Assembly (NCBI GenBank): GCA_021521415.1
Contig: JAIQDT010001114.1
Location: 434,001-498,000, forward strand
Direction: 5' to 3'
DNA from: Bidens hawaiensis
Lineage: Eukaryota; Streptophyta; Magnoliopsida; Asterales; Asteraceae
Length of the DNA stretch: 64,000 nt
Both the position numbers and the translations under genes were made by a program. Positions within the stretch are counted from its first letter, which is position 1. Each line of letters starts with the position of its first letter. Positions 45,054 through 54,998 of this stretch are shown one piece after another. The notes beneath the pieces are model-generated. The model saw nothing but the letters and a program-made list of their open reading frames with translations. It ran no database searches and was not told the origin of the DNA.

Positions 45054-45685
45054 TGTAACATCCTACTTTTGGTTATAATAATAAAATAAGTTTCGTTATT
45101 TTATAGTGGGTCGTTATCGGTTTAGACAAATAGAATACGAGTTGGGCTAGTGTTGGGTAAATGAATATGGGTTATGGACTTGGGTTAGGGAAGAAAGAAG
45201 GAAAGACCATGGGCTTAAGCCCATGATCCATAAATATATAAACCCTTAATCTCCATTTAATCCTCATTCACACATATCCCTTACACCACCCAAAACACAC
45301 AATTAAGATCTCTCTCTAGTTCTTCCTTTTTCTCTAGCCGAAACCAAGAAGGGAACCGAGCACCGACCCGAGGTAATACTAGTATGATGTTTTATTTACT
45401 TAAACTAGTTAGATTTAGTCACGAAACGACGAACACAACACCGTTAAACCGTTAAGTTGCGAGATCCGGGTATTATCGGGTGTAAACTGAACCTAAGATG
45501 AGCTTAGGGGTCACCCTAGCTCAGAACTGGATCGAACGGGATGAAAAACGGTGAAAAATGGTGGAGAAACGAAGAAATCTCGTTTTTTCCGGCGAAAATG
45601 GTGCCGGGAGGGCGGCGCCGTCGGTGAGGGGAATGTTTTAAAAGACATTTGACATTCTGTCAGGTGCCCTAAACCCTAGGCGCGT

Positions 45686-46006
45686 GTAACGAACTAGGCA
45701 CGCTCATTCGTTAAGGAAAAGTAACGAATTAGCCTAATTCCTTATGTAATTCGTTACGCAATTCGTCAGACAGTTCGTTATGGGAAATGACGAATGAACC
45801 CTCATTCGTTAAGAGGGTCATTCGCTATAAAAGGGAGTCATTCGTTACCAGGTTTAATTCGTATAAGGTCCAATTCGTTATAGGGGTTCAGTTCGTTATA
45901 AAGATCAATTCGTTATAAAATAACGAATTAGCCGATTCGTTATGAGATACAGAAGTAACGAATGAACCCAAATTCGCTAAGGACCGGATAACGAACTGAA
46001 GTTTAA
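45686..46006. repeat. ATTCGTTA / TAACGAAT motif array
   Basis: About fourteen exact TTCGTTA or TAACGAA heptamers in 320 bp, in both orientations, plus variants such as ATTCGCTA and ATTCGTCA. Spacing is irregular (11-40 bp). Confidence 0.85.
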
Positions 46007-46165
46007 CATAATGACAAGAAAAGTCCCTGGACTTAGAATAAAGATTGAATAAATTACAAATAAGCCCTTGAACTTTTAAGTTAGCAAATTTATAATGATT
46101 CAAAATCCTAATGGAAAATGTGTTAAGACGGTTAATGGAAATAAAAAATTTTCAAGCTCGACCCC

Positions 46166-46247
46166 AGCCAGGGGCTCTGCCCCTTGGACCCTGCTAGGGG
46201 CTGCCGCCCCTAGACCCCGCTGCCAGGGGCACTGCCCCCGGACCCCC
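46166..46247. repeat. Three tandem GC-rich hairpins
   Basis: Three 26-29-bp units, each an inverted repeat of AGGGGC / GCCCCT type followed by GGACCC or AGACCC. Strongly GC-rich inside an AT-rich LTR. Confidence 0.8.
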
Positions 46248-46697
46248 GTTCGTTGTGGGTTATATAAAGATAGAAATACGATATGAGTAGTAATAGTTGA
46301 TTGATACATGTAAACATTATACAGTTAGCCGTGCACAGCTCAAGAGGGGAATAACTATTAACGGCGAACGTAACCGAATTCAGGTGAGTTTCTAGCCCCA
46401 TTTCCTTGTTATGTTTTCGGGGATGTGTGCATACTCGATGTGATAGTTAATACACTTACCTTAACTGGTAAGTGTATGCCTTGTATGATTTATATGTTAT
46501 GTACGTATATCTTAATTGTGAACGAAAGCTTGTCGGTATGTGAACGTTCTTCGGATATTGCACGTGCTATCAAGGGAGGTAGTTATATGATTGATGAATG
46601 TGTATGATAGATGAATGTACAATATATGGATATGTATGATTGATTAGAGAAAGTATGTACGTTATGAATATGTAAATACAGTGTGCTCGAAGATGAA

Positions 46698-46934
46698 GAA
46701 AGAGGGATCATACCCTAATAATATCTGAGATAGAGAAGAAAGGGATCAGAACCTAATAATATCTGAGATAGAGAAGTAAAAAGGGATCAGACCCTAATAA
46801 TATCTAAGATAGACAAGAAAGGGATCAGACCCAAATAATATCTGAGATAGACAAAGGAAAGAGGGATCAGACCCTAATAATATCTGAGATAGAAAATGAA
46901 GGGATCGAACCCAAATAATATCCGAGATAGAAAA
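46698..46934. repeat. Six tandem units of about 40 bp
   Basis: Unit core: GGGATCAGACCC then AATAATATCTGAGATAGA, with small changes among six copies. Confidence 0.9.
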
Positions 46935-46968
46935 GAACAGTAATATATATAGTATGAAAGTAATAAAG

Positions 46969-46996
46969 TATGTATGTATGTATGTATGTATGTATG
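46969..46996. repeat. (TATG)n microsatellite
   Basis: Seven TATG units. Confidence 0.9.
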
Positions 46997-47897
46997 AAGT
47001 TATGTAATGAAAGTAAAATAGTAACGTAATTATTATGTGTCTTCGGATGTATAATGGAAGGTAAGTGTACGTATTGTATGTTATGTGATTAACTAGAACT
47101 CACTTAGCGTAGCTGACTTTTAATATGCACGCAGGTGAGTAGAATGAGGCAGCTGGCTTGAGCGGGGACGCATGGCGGTAGAATAAAGAAGCTGGCATCT
47201 GAAAATCTGTTTGTTATGTTTTGAACTAAAGACATGTTTAAGTTATGTTTTAAAGACAAGTTATGATTGAGCGTAATGACTATTGATGTTTTTGTTATTT
47301 CGCGAAAGTTTTAATTAACTCTAATATTTAGAACTGTGTTTATGAGTAAATCCAACACCAAGTGTGGCCTACCGGTAACGGGGTCTTACAATATGTTATT
47401 ATGGTATATTTAATTTGGATGCTATTGTTTTATTATATTTTCAGGTGGTGAAACAAAATGAGTTTCTTTTGGTAGAATGTTTGAAGAAGTTGATGGTGGT
47501 TTAATATGAAAGTACATGTTTATGGGTTTTGTTGGTGTTTTTTGGTTGTTCAATATACATTAACTTATTGTAACTTTTAACTTTTAAGATATAGACAATG
47601 TAAATGGTTAACGTTTTGGTCCGAAAGTTTGAAGAAGTATTTTGTTGTTTGAATTTGTTGTTTAAATTTATTATGTTTGTCATGTTCAAATTAACGTCCT
47701 GTAATTTGAAAGTTTTAATATTAAGACAACGTAAATTTATTACTTTTTGGTTGGTATGGTGATGTGTTAAGTTACAATGTAAATCAATCAAGTTTTAATA
47801 GTTAAAGAAATATTATGTTTGTTTAAATTGATGTTTAAGTTGATTATGTTTAGTGACAAGTTATTCCACTCAAGTGTCACGCGGGTATATACCCTAG

Positions 47898-49682
47898 TTT
47901 GCTAGTATACTAACTTGAAACTTGTAACATAATGTTTCACTTATTTACTTGAGGCAACTCTATACAATATTAACCAAGTTTTAAAAGTGTTTTAATCATG
48001 TCACTAATAAAATCTTTTGTTCCAATCATGTCACTAAAGTTTTTTTTTTTGTTCTAATCATAGATATTTTACCTTAATAGTAGGTCATGTAGGTTTTTCT
48101 TATTTTCAAATAGTTTGACATTGCAAAACATTTTTTAAAAATTGAGAAAAATAAATTATAAATTGTGAAAAATAGAAAATAATAATAATAATAATAATAA
48201 TAATAATCTGGAAAATTGCAAAAAAAAAAGTTATGCTTTTTTTTTAATTTTCTAGTTTTTTTTAAATGAAAAATTAAAATAAAAACTAGAAAATTTAAAA
48301 AAATATTAAATTTTTTGTTTTGTTTTGCGATAAATTGCAAAAAATAATAATAATATGGAAAACTGAAAAAAAAACTGGAAAACTAAAAACAAAATTATTT
48401 TTTTTTGCATTTTTTCACAAATAAATTTTTTTCTCTCATTTTTATTAATTTTGTCACTTTTAAAAAAATTTGTCAATGTTAAGCTATTTAAAAATAATAA
48501 AAAAACGAACAAAACATGCTATCTAGGTAAAATATATAGGATTAGAATAAAAAAGAAACTTTAGTGACCTAATTGGAACAAAAGATTTTATGAATGACCT
48601 GATTGGAACAATTTCAAAACTTGGTTACTATTCTATAGAGTAATACGATTAATCAAATATAAAGATTGTTGATTTGTTGTAACTAGTAAACAAATGTATA
48701 TGATACCATTTGTAACATCTTGCATCTCATATCAACCAATATTGTTTTTTCCACTAGTTTCCCATAAACTATTTTCGATTATCTGGGTAGAGACTTCCTA
48801 GTATATCACGACCATGATACTACTCATATTCGAGCACGCTTATCTATGGAGTACTCTGAACTACGGTTATCGCATCCAAAATATGTTAATGATAGTTGAG
48901 GTCTAACATTTCTTATGAACTAACATTTCCAGATTAGGATCATGTTGAATTTACATGGGGTGTTACATAAAGGATCACACACATAAAGTGAGTTCACATC
49001 AAGCACATAATATATATGAGTTAATATGATCAATCTACCTCATACAATATACATTAAAAGATGCTAACATGAGATCATGATTTGATGTTATCGGAATGGT
49101 ACAAATAGGGTAGTCACACCGAGTACGATTTTAGTCCAATGAACACAAATCATTTCCTGAGAAGGGTATGGTCACACACTACATATCTCCAACATAATCT
49201 ATTTAGCTATGCAATCTTTGCTTAAAGATTTATCTGTTGTGACGTTATAATGATACCAATAGAATGTGGCTAGTGTCTGCTTGCTAAATACTTAACTTTA
49301 TTTGGTGTGACATTATAATGATGCCAATAGAAGGTGGCTGGTTTTTGCTTGCTAAATACTTGTTAGAAATCATTTTGACAAGTAAATATGAAGAAACACG
49401 GATCCACTCTCAGGGTATGGGTTCTGGATCCGGTGAGTCCACATGGTACAATACGATAATTACTACCACGATATGAGTAAAGCTTCCCAAAGTCCAGTGA
49501 CCGGAACCTGCAAAACATGAGTCTCGTTACAGGAAGGACTAGATGGGGGATCTTCCAGTAACCACCCTCCGGCGTGAGAATCAGTAACGTTCGTAATGAA
49601 GAAAGTACTGAAGTACAGAGACTAAGTGTAGTCCGAATATATGTGAGTGAATGAATACCTCATATCGTTTGACGAGGTATTT
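47898..49682. other. Intergenic, with AAT microsatellite and a 67-bp tandem duplication
   Basis: AT-rich. (AAT)n at about 48178-48208. A direct duplication at 49239-49306 and 49307-49372 (GTGAC.TTATAATGAT.CC). The part 49380-49682 reads like an LTR or leader of a Ty3 element and continues, after the insertion at 49683-54055, at 54056. No gene seen. Confidence 0.5.
49678..49682. repeat. Target-site duplication TATTT, left
   Basis: TATTT precedes TGTAACATCCCC; the same pentamer follows GTGTGACA at 54056-54060. Confidence 0.9.
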
Positions 49683-50415
49683 TGTAACATCCCCAAAATT
49701 TCGATCCAAATTTGAAAACTTAGGAAAGTTGAGGGATCAAAAATAATATCAAGACAAGACATGAGAAAATATTAAATAAGGAAATTCAAGAAAAATAAGG
49801 AAATAAAAATATTTCCTAAATAAAATTTCTTACATGAAAGAAATAAGAAAGAAATAAGGAAACTCCATCCCACATGGAAGGACGCAAGAAAGTGAAAGCA
49901 TTCTATCAAAGTATAAATAAGGAATGTAAAACCTATCCCACATGAAAAGTGGTAAAGAAATGAAAGCTCTTTATAAGGAAGAGATTTTCCATAGTAATAT
50001 TCTTTTATGAATATCATGCACCAAGTGGTCCTAGCGGAGGGTGCGTAGCACCCGACGCGCACGCGCTCACGCTCGGGCGAGGACGAGGAAGAGGAAGAGG
50101 AAGAGGAAGAGGACGAGGACGAGGAAGATGGCGATGGCGAAGGGCGTTGGGCGCAATGTGGCGCTTTGATGGCGCACGCTCGCATCGCCGCGAGCCGCCT
50201 TAGTATTTTTGGACAACGAGAATTTGACTAGAAATATCAAGCTATCAAAGACGAGGGACTAAAAATGAAAAATAATATTAAGGGAAGGGACCCATCGTGG
50301 TACGCGATGAGTCCAAGAGGACGGCCATCGCGGTACACGATGGGCCGTGATGAGTCATCAACACGTGTCGCACTCCGGCGACACGTGGAAGCAGGCCAGG
50401 ACACGTTGCATAATG
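49683..50415 (+). repeat. Truncated 5' LTR
   Basis: Aligns with 51764-52450. Similarity ends within CATAATGTT at about 50415. A GAGGAC/GAAGAG repeat at 50079-50130 is much longer than in the 3' LTR. The U5 part, primer site and TATA box are missing. Confidence 0.85.
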
Positions 50416-50885
50416 TTAGGGAATATAATACTAAATTCCTAGAATACTGCCGACTGGTTCCACATCTAGTAACTCCGGAATATAATAAAGTAACTCGTTA
50501 CATATATGGACTACCGAGAGAAATAAGAGATATGGTACGATCCAATATGCCAGAAACAGTTGATTCGGCTATGGAATTGGCCGAATACTTAATCAACAGT
50601 ATGATAAGGAATCAAGAAGAAGAAAAGATAGAAGATAAAACAAAGAAACCAAAAGATTCCAAGAAGTTAGGAAAGGAAGAAAGTACTCCCAAGTCAGTAT
50701 GTAAGACTTGTGTAAGAAAACATACTGGAAAGTGTCGACTAGAAAATTCAAGCAATTGTGCATACTGCAAGAGAGCAGGACATACAATAGATGAATGTCG
50801 TAAGAAGCTCGGAGTATGTTTTACATGTGGAGAAACGAGTCACTTTAAGACTGAATGCCCGAAAAGAAAAGCTAGTCAAGATTAA
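50265..50885 (+). CDS. LTR-gag fusion ORF with two zinc knuckles
   Basis: 206 codons. Residues 1 to about 46 are translated LTR sequence (matching the 3' LTR at 52300-52450). From about residue 48 the text is Ty3 gag: NVREYNTKFLEYCRLVPHL, then a Lys/Glu-rich segment, then two zinc-binding knots near the end: CKTCVRKHTGKC (residues about 145-156, atypical) followed by CAYCKRAGHTIDEC and CFTCGETSHFKTEC. The frame ends at a natural gag-like end (KRKASQD). The junction created a longer ORF than the gag remnant alone. No promoter remains in front, so expression is doubtful. It could only contribute a nucleic-acid-binding fragment. Confidence 0.8.
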   Translation: MKNNIKGRDPSWYAMSPRGRPSRYTMGRDESSTRVALRRHVEAGQDTLHNVREYNTKFLEYCRLVPHLVTPEYNKVTRYIYGLPREIRDMVRSNMPETVDSAMELAEYLINSMIRNQEEEKIEDKTKKPKDSKKLGKEESTPKSVCKTCVRKHTGKCRLENSSNCAYCKRAGHTIDECRKKLGVCFTCGETSHFKTECPKRKASQD

Positions 50886-51750
50886 AAAATGACAAGATCG
50901 TATCAAAGGAATGTCTTGATAGATTAGCTAACTCTAGTATAATAAATGTAACTCGTTTTCAAACGAGAAGTTTTGTAATCAAAGAAGGGTATTTAATTCC
51001 CTAAGTTATAAATGAAATATTAGCATATAGATCGTGTTAATACACAAAAATGCTTATATTTGTTACCTCTAAAGTACAAACAAGAGGTTCACATATTGAA
51101 AAGTTCATCTGAACTTATAACAAAGAAAACGTTGAGAAAATTATCATCCAAGAGGATGATATATCAAACATTAGAAAATATATATATGCAAGGACAATAT
51201 ATTATCGAAAGGAGCTCATACAAGAATATCTACCTGGTAAGGTTGATCAAAAGGTCAAAGAAAAAGAGCTCGAATATATTCAAGAAAAATACAATCGCTA
51301 AGTATAACGCATGAAATTAAGTCAAAGGGTACTATAGAGAACATCATTGATCAAGATCAAGGATAAAATGGATTCGATAGACGAATCTAAGCAACAAGTT
51401 AATGGAATAGATTCAATAGACTGAATCTAACAACAACAATATAGTGGAATAGATTCGACAGATTGAATCAAAAACAAGAATGTAGTTAACATCAGTAAAT
51501 ATTTAGAATACATAACGGTAAGGTAAATAGTTAAACACAACTGATCAATGTGTTTAGCAATTTATATTTACTAATGATATTCTAAACTATTGACTGGTTA
51601 CATCATTCAAGGATGTAAGTTAGCAACAAAATAAAGACCCTAGCTATTCTGCAACAACAAAGAACCAGATTAGATAGAATCTAATCAACATTTGAAAGGT
51701 AAGAACCATTCATACTTCAAACAACGAATCTCGAGGATGAGATTCATTTC
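50886..51750 (+). other. Internal remnant between gag and 3' LTR
   Basis: No pol motifs. Repeated GATTCGA..GA.TGAATC text (51370-51475). Any pol sequence was deleted. Ends in the purine tract AGGTGTGGAGGA (51752-51763). Confidence 0.6.
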
Positions 51751-51763
51751 AAGGTGTGGAGGA

Positions 51764-54055
51764 TGTAACATCCCCAAAATTTCGATCCAAATTTGACAAC
51801 TTAGGAAAGTTGAGGGATCAAAAATAATATCAAGACAAGACATGAGAAAATATTAAATAAGGAAATTTAAGAAAAATAAGGAAATAAAAATATTTCCTAA
51901 ATAAAATTTCTTACATGAAAGAAATAAGAAAGAAATAAGGAAACTCCATCCCACATGGAAGGATGCAAGAAAGTGGAAGCATTCCATCAAGGTATAAATA
52001 AGAAATGTGAAACCTATCCCACATGGAAAGTGGTAAAGAAATGGAAGCTCTTTATAAGGAAGAGATTTTCCATAGTAATATTCTTTTATGAATATCACGC
52101 ACCAAGTGGTCCTAGTGGAGGGTGCGTAGCACCCGACGTTCACGCGCTCGCGCTCGGGCGAGGACGAGGACGATGGCGAAGGGTGTTGGGCGCAATGTGG
52201 CGCTTTGATGGCGCACGCTCGCATCGCCACGAGCCGCCTTAGTATTTTTGGACAACGAGAATTTGACTAGAAATGTCAAGCTATCAAAGACGAGGACTAA
52301 AAATGAAAAATAAAATTAAGGGACCCATCGCGGTACGCGATAAGTCCAAGAGGACGGCCATCGCGGTACACGATGGGCCTTGATGAGTCATCAACACGTG
52401 TCGCACTCCGGCGACACGTGGAAGCAGGCCAGGACATGTGACATAATGTGTCAGACCACGTGGCGACACGTGGCAGACGTGTCAGGACACGTGGCGATTT
52501 GTGTTGGTCGTGGTACGCGACGGAATCCGAAAAGGGGCCCCTCGCGGTACGTGATAGGACTCAAAAACGGCTATAAATAGGGTGGCCATGGCACATTCAT
52601 TTCACACACCCACAACCACTCTCTCTCTAGAATCTCACTCTCTCTACCTCGTTTTGCGTGCCGAACACCGTTTTGCGTGCCACTGACCTGACAAATAACA
52701 CATCGTAATACGTGCCATAAACCAGGTGTTTCCTTGAAGTGCGTGCCACTCAAGAAACCCGACATTCTTTCTTGAAGTACGTGCACGACCCGACAACCGA
52801 ACATTGCCTCGATTTGCGTGCCAAGGAAGGTGGATCAAGAACGCCTCGATAGACGTGCATAGAGTAGAAGTGCTGCCCGTATAAGCATAGGAATATATAA
52901 CTCCGAATACCCATGCGAGGTAAGGGGTTCTGCCTAAGTTATTATTTTATTATTATAAATGGCTTAGACCATAGTCGAAGTTATAGCCAAACCTTGATTA
53001 CGATTAAGAATCATATAACTTTTCTTAAGCAAAGGTTATAACTAAAATAGTATTTCTTTATTGTTAAGAAATATAATATTCAAAGAATATAGTTGATTAA
53101 TGTTTCTTCTTGAAAAAGAAACTCAGTATAGACGTTTCTTCCTGAAGAAGAAACGTAGCCTATAATTGGTAAATAAAGAAAGGGACTAAAGGTCCAAATG
53201 TTTTGAATAAACATATGTTTTTATCAAGGTTAACGCTATACAAAAACGGACTAAAGGTCTGAAGCTAGATCGCTGATCTAGTTATTTATACAAATGTTAT
53301 TCTCGTACTATAGGTCCGAGGTAACCAATCAAGAAACAGAATCAGAAAACAGAAATCAGTATCAGAAACTGATTATAAACAGAAAAGGTGAATACGCCCC
53401 AAACCTTTTATACTGAGTCAAAATGTTTGCATAGGATTTACGAATCCTTAAAAACTTTGTGTACAATAATAAGAAACGGACACTCTGATTAAGAGTATAC
53501 ATGTGTCTGGATCCAAACATATATGGTGACTCGGCATTTTCCCGAGGCCATGCAAATCATAAACATGTCTCCGGAAGCTTATGAGAAATGATTTGTGTAT
53601 ATAATTAATTGTACATGGTACTTAGGGTAATTTGAACCCAATTGAGTTGGGTGCCTAATGAGTAGTCGCAAATGTATTATTGTTGGTATCACAAAGGTAT
53701 TGAAAAGAGATTTTAGAGTCAGCGTTATTCACCAGCTTTGTGCTGACGTATTTTCCCCCATGTTACAGGGAACAAGAAAGGTTAAATAAGCAAGAAGGAA
53801 TAGAAGATTGGAGATATAGTCATTAGATGCTATCTGATGGCTCAGATATTTTATTTCAAGATATTACAAAGAGTTATGTTTTATAAAGAAATGTGTTTGA
53901 AACATCCAACGGGTATTCAAACCCGACTTTTTAATAAGTTTTCAAAGTAATCATATTTTTAAAGACTTCCGCTATAAAACCCGCAACTCTGATGTATTTA
54001 CAAAAGTGGTACCAACTTGTGGTCACACGCCTAGGCCCTAAATCGGGGTGTGACA
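51764..54055 (+). repeat. Full 3' LTR of the deleted element
   Basis: 2292 bp, TGTAACATCC start, GTGTGACA end, followed by TATTT. TATA box CTATAAATAG at 52571-52580. Upstream U3 has repeated ACACGTGGC / GACACGT words (52390-52500), a G-box-like core. Confidence 0.9.
52571..52580 (+). promoter_or_regulatory. LTR TATA box
   Basis: CTATAAATAG after a U3 with several CACGTG-related words; transcription would start near 52605. Confidence 0.6.
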
Positions 54056-54060
54056 TATTT

Positions 54061-54815
54061 ATAGCCGAAGGATGATGGAAGATGGTTGGGGCATCTGTCT
54101 TCTTCTAGAAGATCTTTGATAACCGCCTGGACACTTGTCATCTTATGATAGGTTGGGCTATACGTCCCATGTGCATGGGTATAACAACCAGGACACGTGT
54201 CACCAGCTGATAGGATGAATCGCACCCTGACCATGTGCACGGTTATAACAACCTGGCCAGGTATCCTTTATTCATTGGTTAGTATGTCACGTATTCCCCA
54301 AGTAAGAGTCATGAACTTTCTTCCAGAGAGTACTTGAGTGATGACAGCTGTCCCGCAGGCATTGTCTTCCGCTTGTTTAGGCGGACGGATGTCCCGTCTT
54401 GCGGATGACTTTTGAGGATACCAGGATGCTTCCGCGTGAGTTATGAGGACGTTCCTCCTTACTCGTAATATGCGGGTGATCCAAGTGTCCCGCAGATGGT
54501 TTACAAGAGGATTCTTTATGACCCGCGGGTGGTACTTAAGGGTATTTGGGTCTTTTTGGTACCCTACCTCTACAAGTCCCCCCAGTCCAGTGTTTCTTCC
54601 GCGTTAAGTCTTTGTGCGGGTGAAATTCTGGACTTAATGTATGTTGGGGATTTTTGTTGTTCGGAGGTTAGGTAGAAAATATCTTCTGTTGTATGGATAA
54701 TTATGAAAAAGGACAAGTTGACCACTTGCAGGCGCGTGAATAGATGATGGAACGTTTTTGACGGCTGTCACTGTACCCGACTGTACAACGTTTTCTCTTT
54801 TTTGAATTTCCCGTG
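54061..54815. other. Region upstream of antisense gene A
   Basis: Probably LTR/U3 of the surrounding Tat-type element. A partly duplicated block (CATGTGCA.GG.TATAACAACC at 54169-54190 and 54232-54256). No gene seen. Confidence 0.45.
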
Positions 54816-54898
54816 TGACGTGTCAGTCGCTGGTTGGTGATGTTTTTCCCTCTCTACTGTGCATATCTCATCGCATTAATTGCGATGAGTATAAATAG
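54816..54898 (+). promoter_or_regulatory. Promoter module of antisense gene A
   Basis: TGACGTGTCA (54816-54825), then the near-palindrome TCGCATTAATTGCGA (54871-54885; arms extend to CTCATCGCA / TGCGATGAG), then TATAAATAG (54890-54898), about 100 bp before the ATG. The same three parts in the same order precede gene B. Confidence 0.75.
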
Positions 54899-54998
54899 GG
54901 AGATGCTCCTTCTTTTTGAAGTTTTATCGCTCCTTTCGTCTGATTATCTACTTAATTCTTTCTGAACTTTTCATATATCTTCCTTTCAATCCATTATA

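Larger units (their letters stand above)
45054..47390 (+). repeat. Solo LTR (Ty3 type)
   Basis: 2337 bp, TGTAACATCC start and GGGGTCTTACA end (TGTAA/TTACA inverted termini). Flanks are TTATG and ATATG, a 5-bp duplication with one mismatch. A TATA-like AATATATAAACCC is at about 45232. No internal element sequence on either side, so unequal recombination between LTRs is the likely origin. It holds three separate repeat arrays listed below and a relative at 33118-34990. Confidence 0.75.
41596..47897 (+). mobile_element. Candidate non-autonomous Helitron with nested solo LTR
   Basis: Left end A|TCTTTAAATATTATT AAAGC, then GGACACATGGC, resembles plant Helitron 5' ends. The right end has the palindrome GGGTATATACCC, then CTAG followed by T. 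The A|TC and CTAG|T borders fit Helitron insertion between A and T, and no target duplication is expected. No Rep/helicase ORF is present. The 2.3-kb solo LTR at 45054-47390 would be a later insertion. Ends were chosen by eye, and either could be wrong. Confidence 0.4.
49683..54055 (+). mobile_element. Internally deleted Ty3 retrotransposon
   Basis: 4.37 kb. A truncated 5' LTR (49683 to about 50415) is fused directly to the middle of gag; pol is absent; a polypurine tract and a full 3' LTR (51764-54055) follow. TATTT flanks both ends, so both outer ends are those of the original insertion, and the deletion arose inside, either in the template or after insertion. The two LTR copies match closely over the first 730 bp except for a (GAGGAA)n expansion in the 5' copy. 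Confidence 0.9.

Noticed and set aside
46690..46940. CRISPR-like array
   Set aside because: The 40-bp units are contiguous and diverged with no unique spacers, and this is a plant LTR.
49772..50185. 137-codon ORF with long Ser run
   Set aside because: The Ser tract is the (GAGGAA)n expansion in the LTR read on the minus strand; a shorter version occurs in the 3' LTR (51853-52230).
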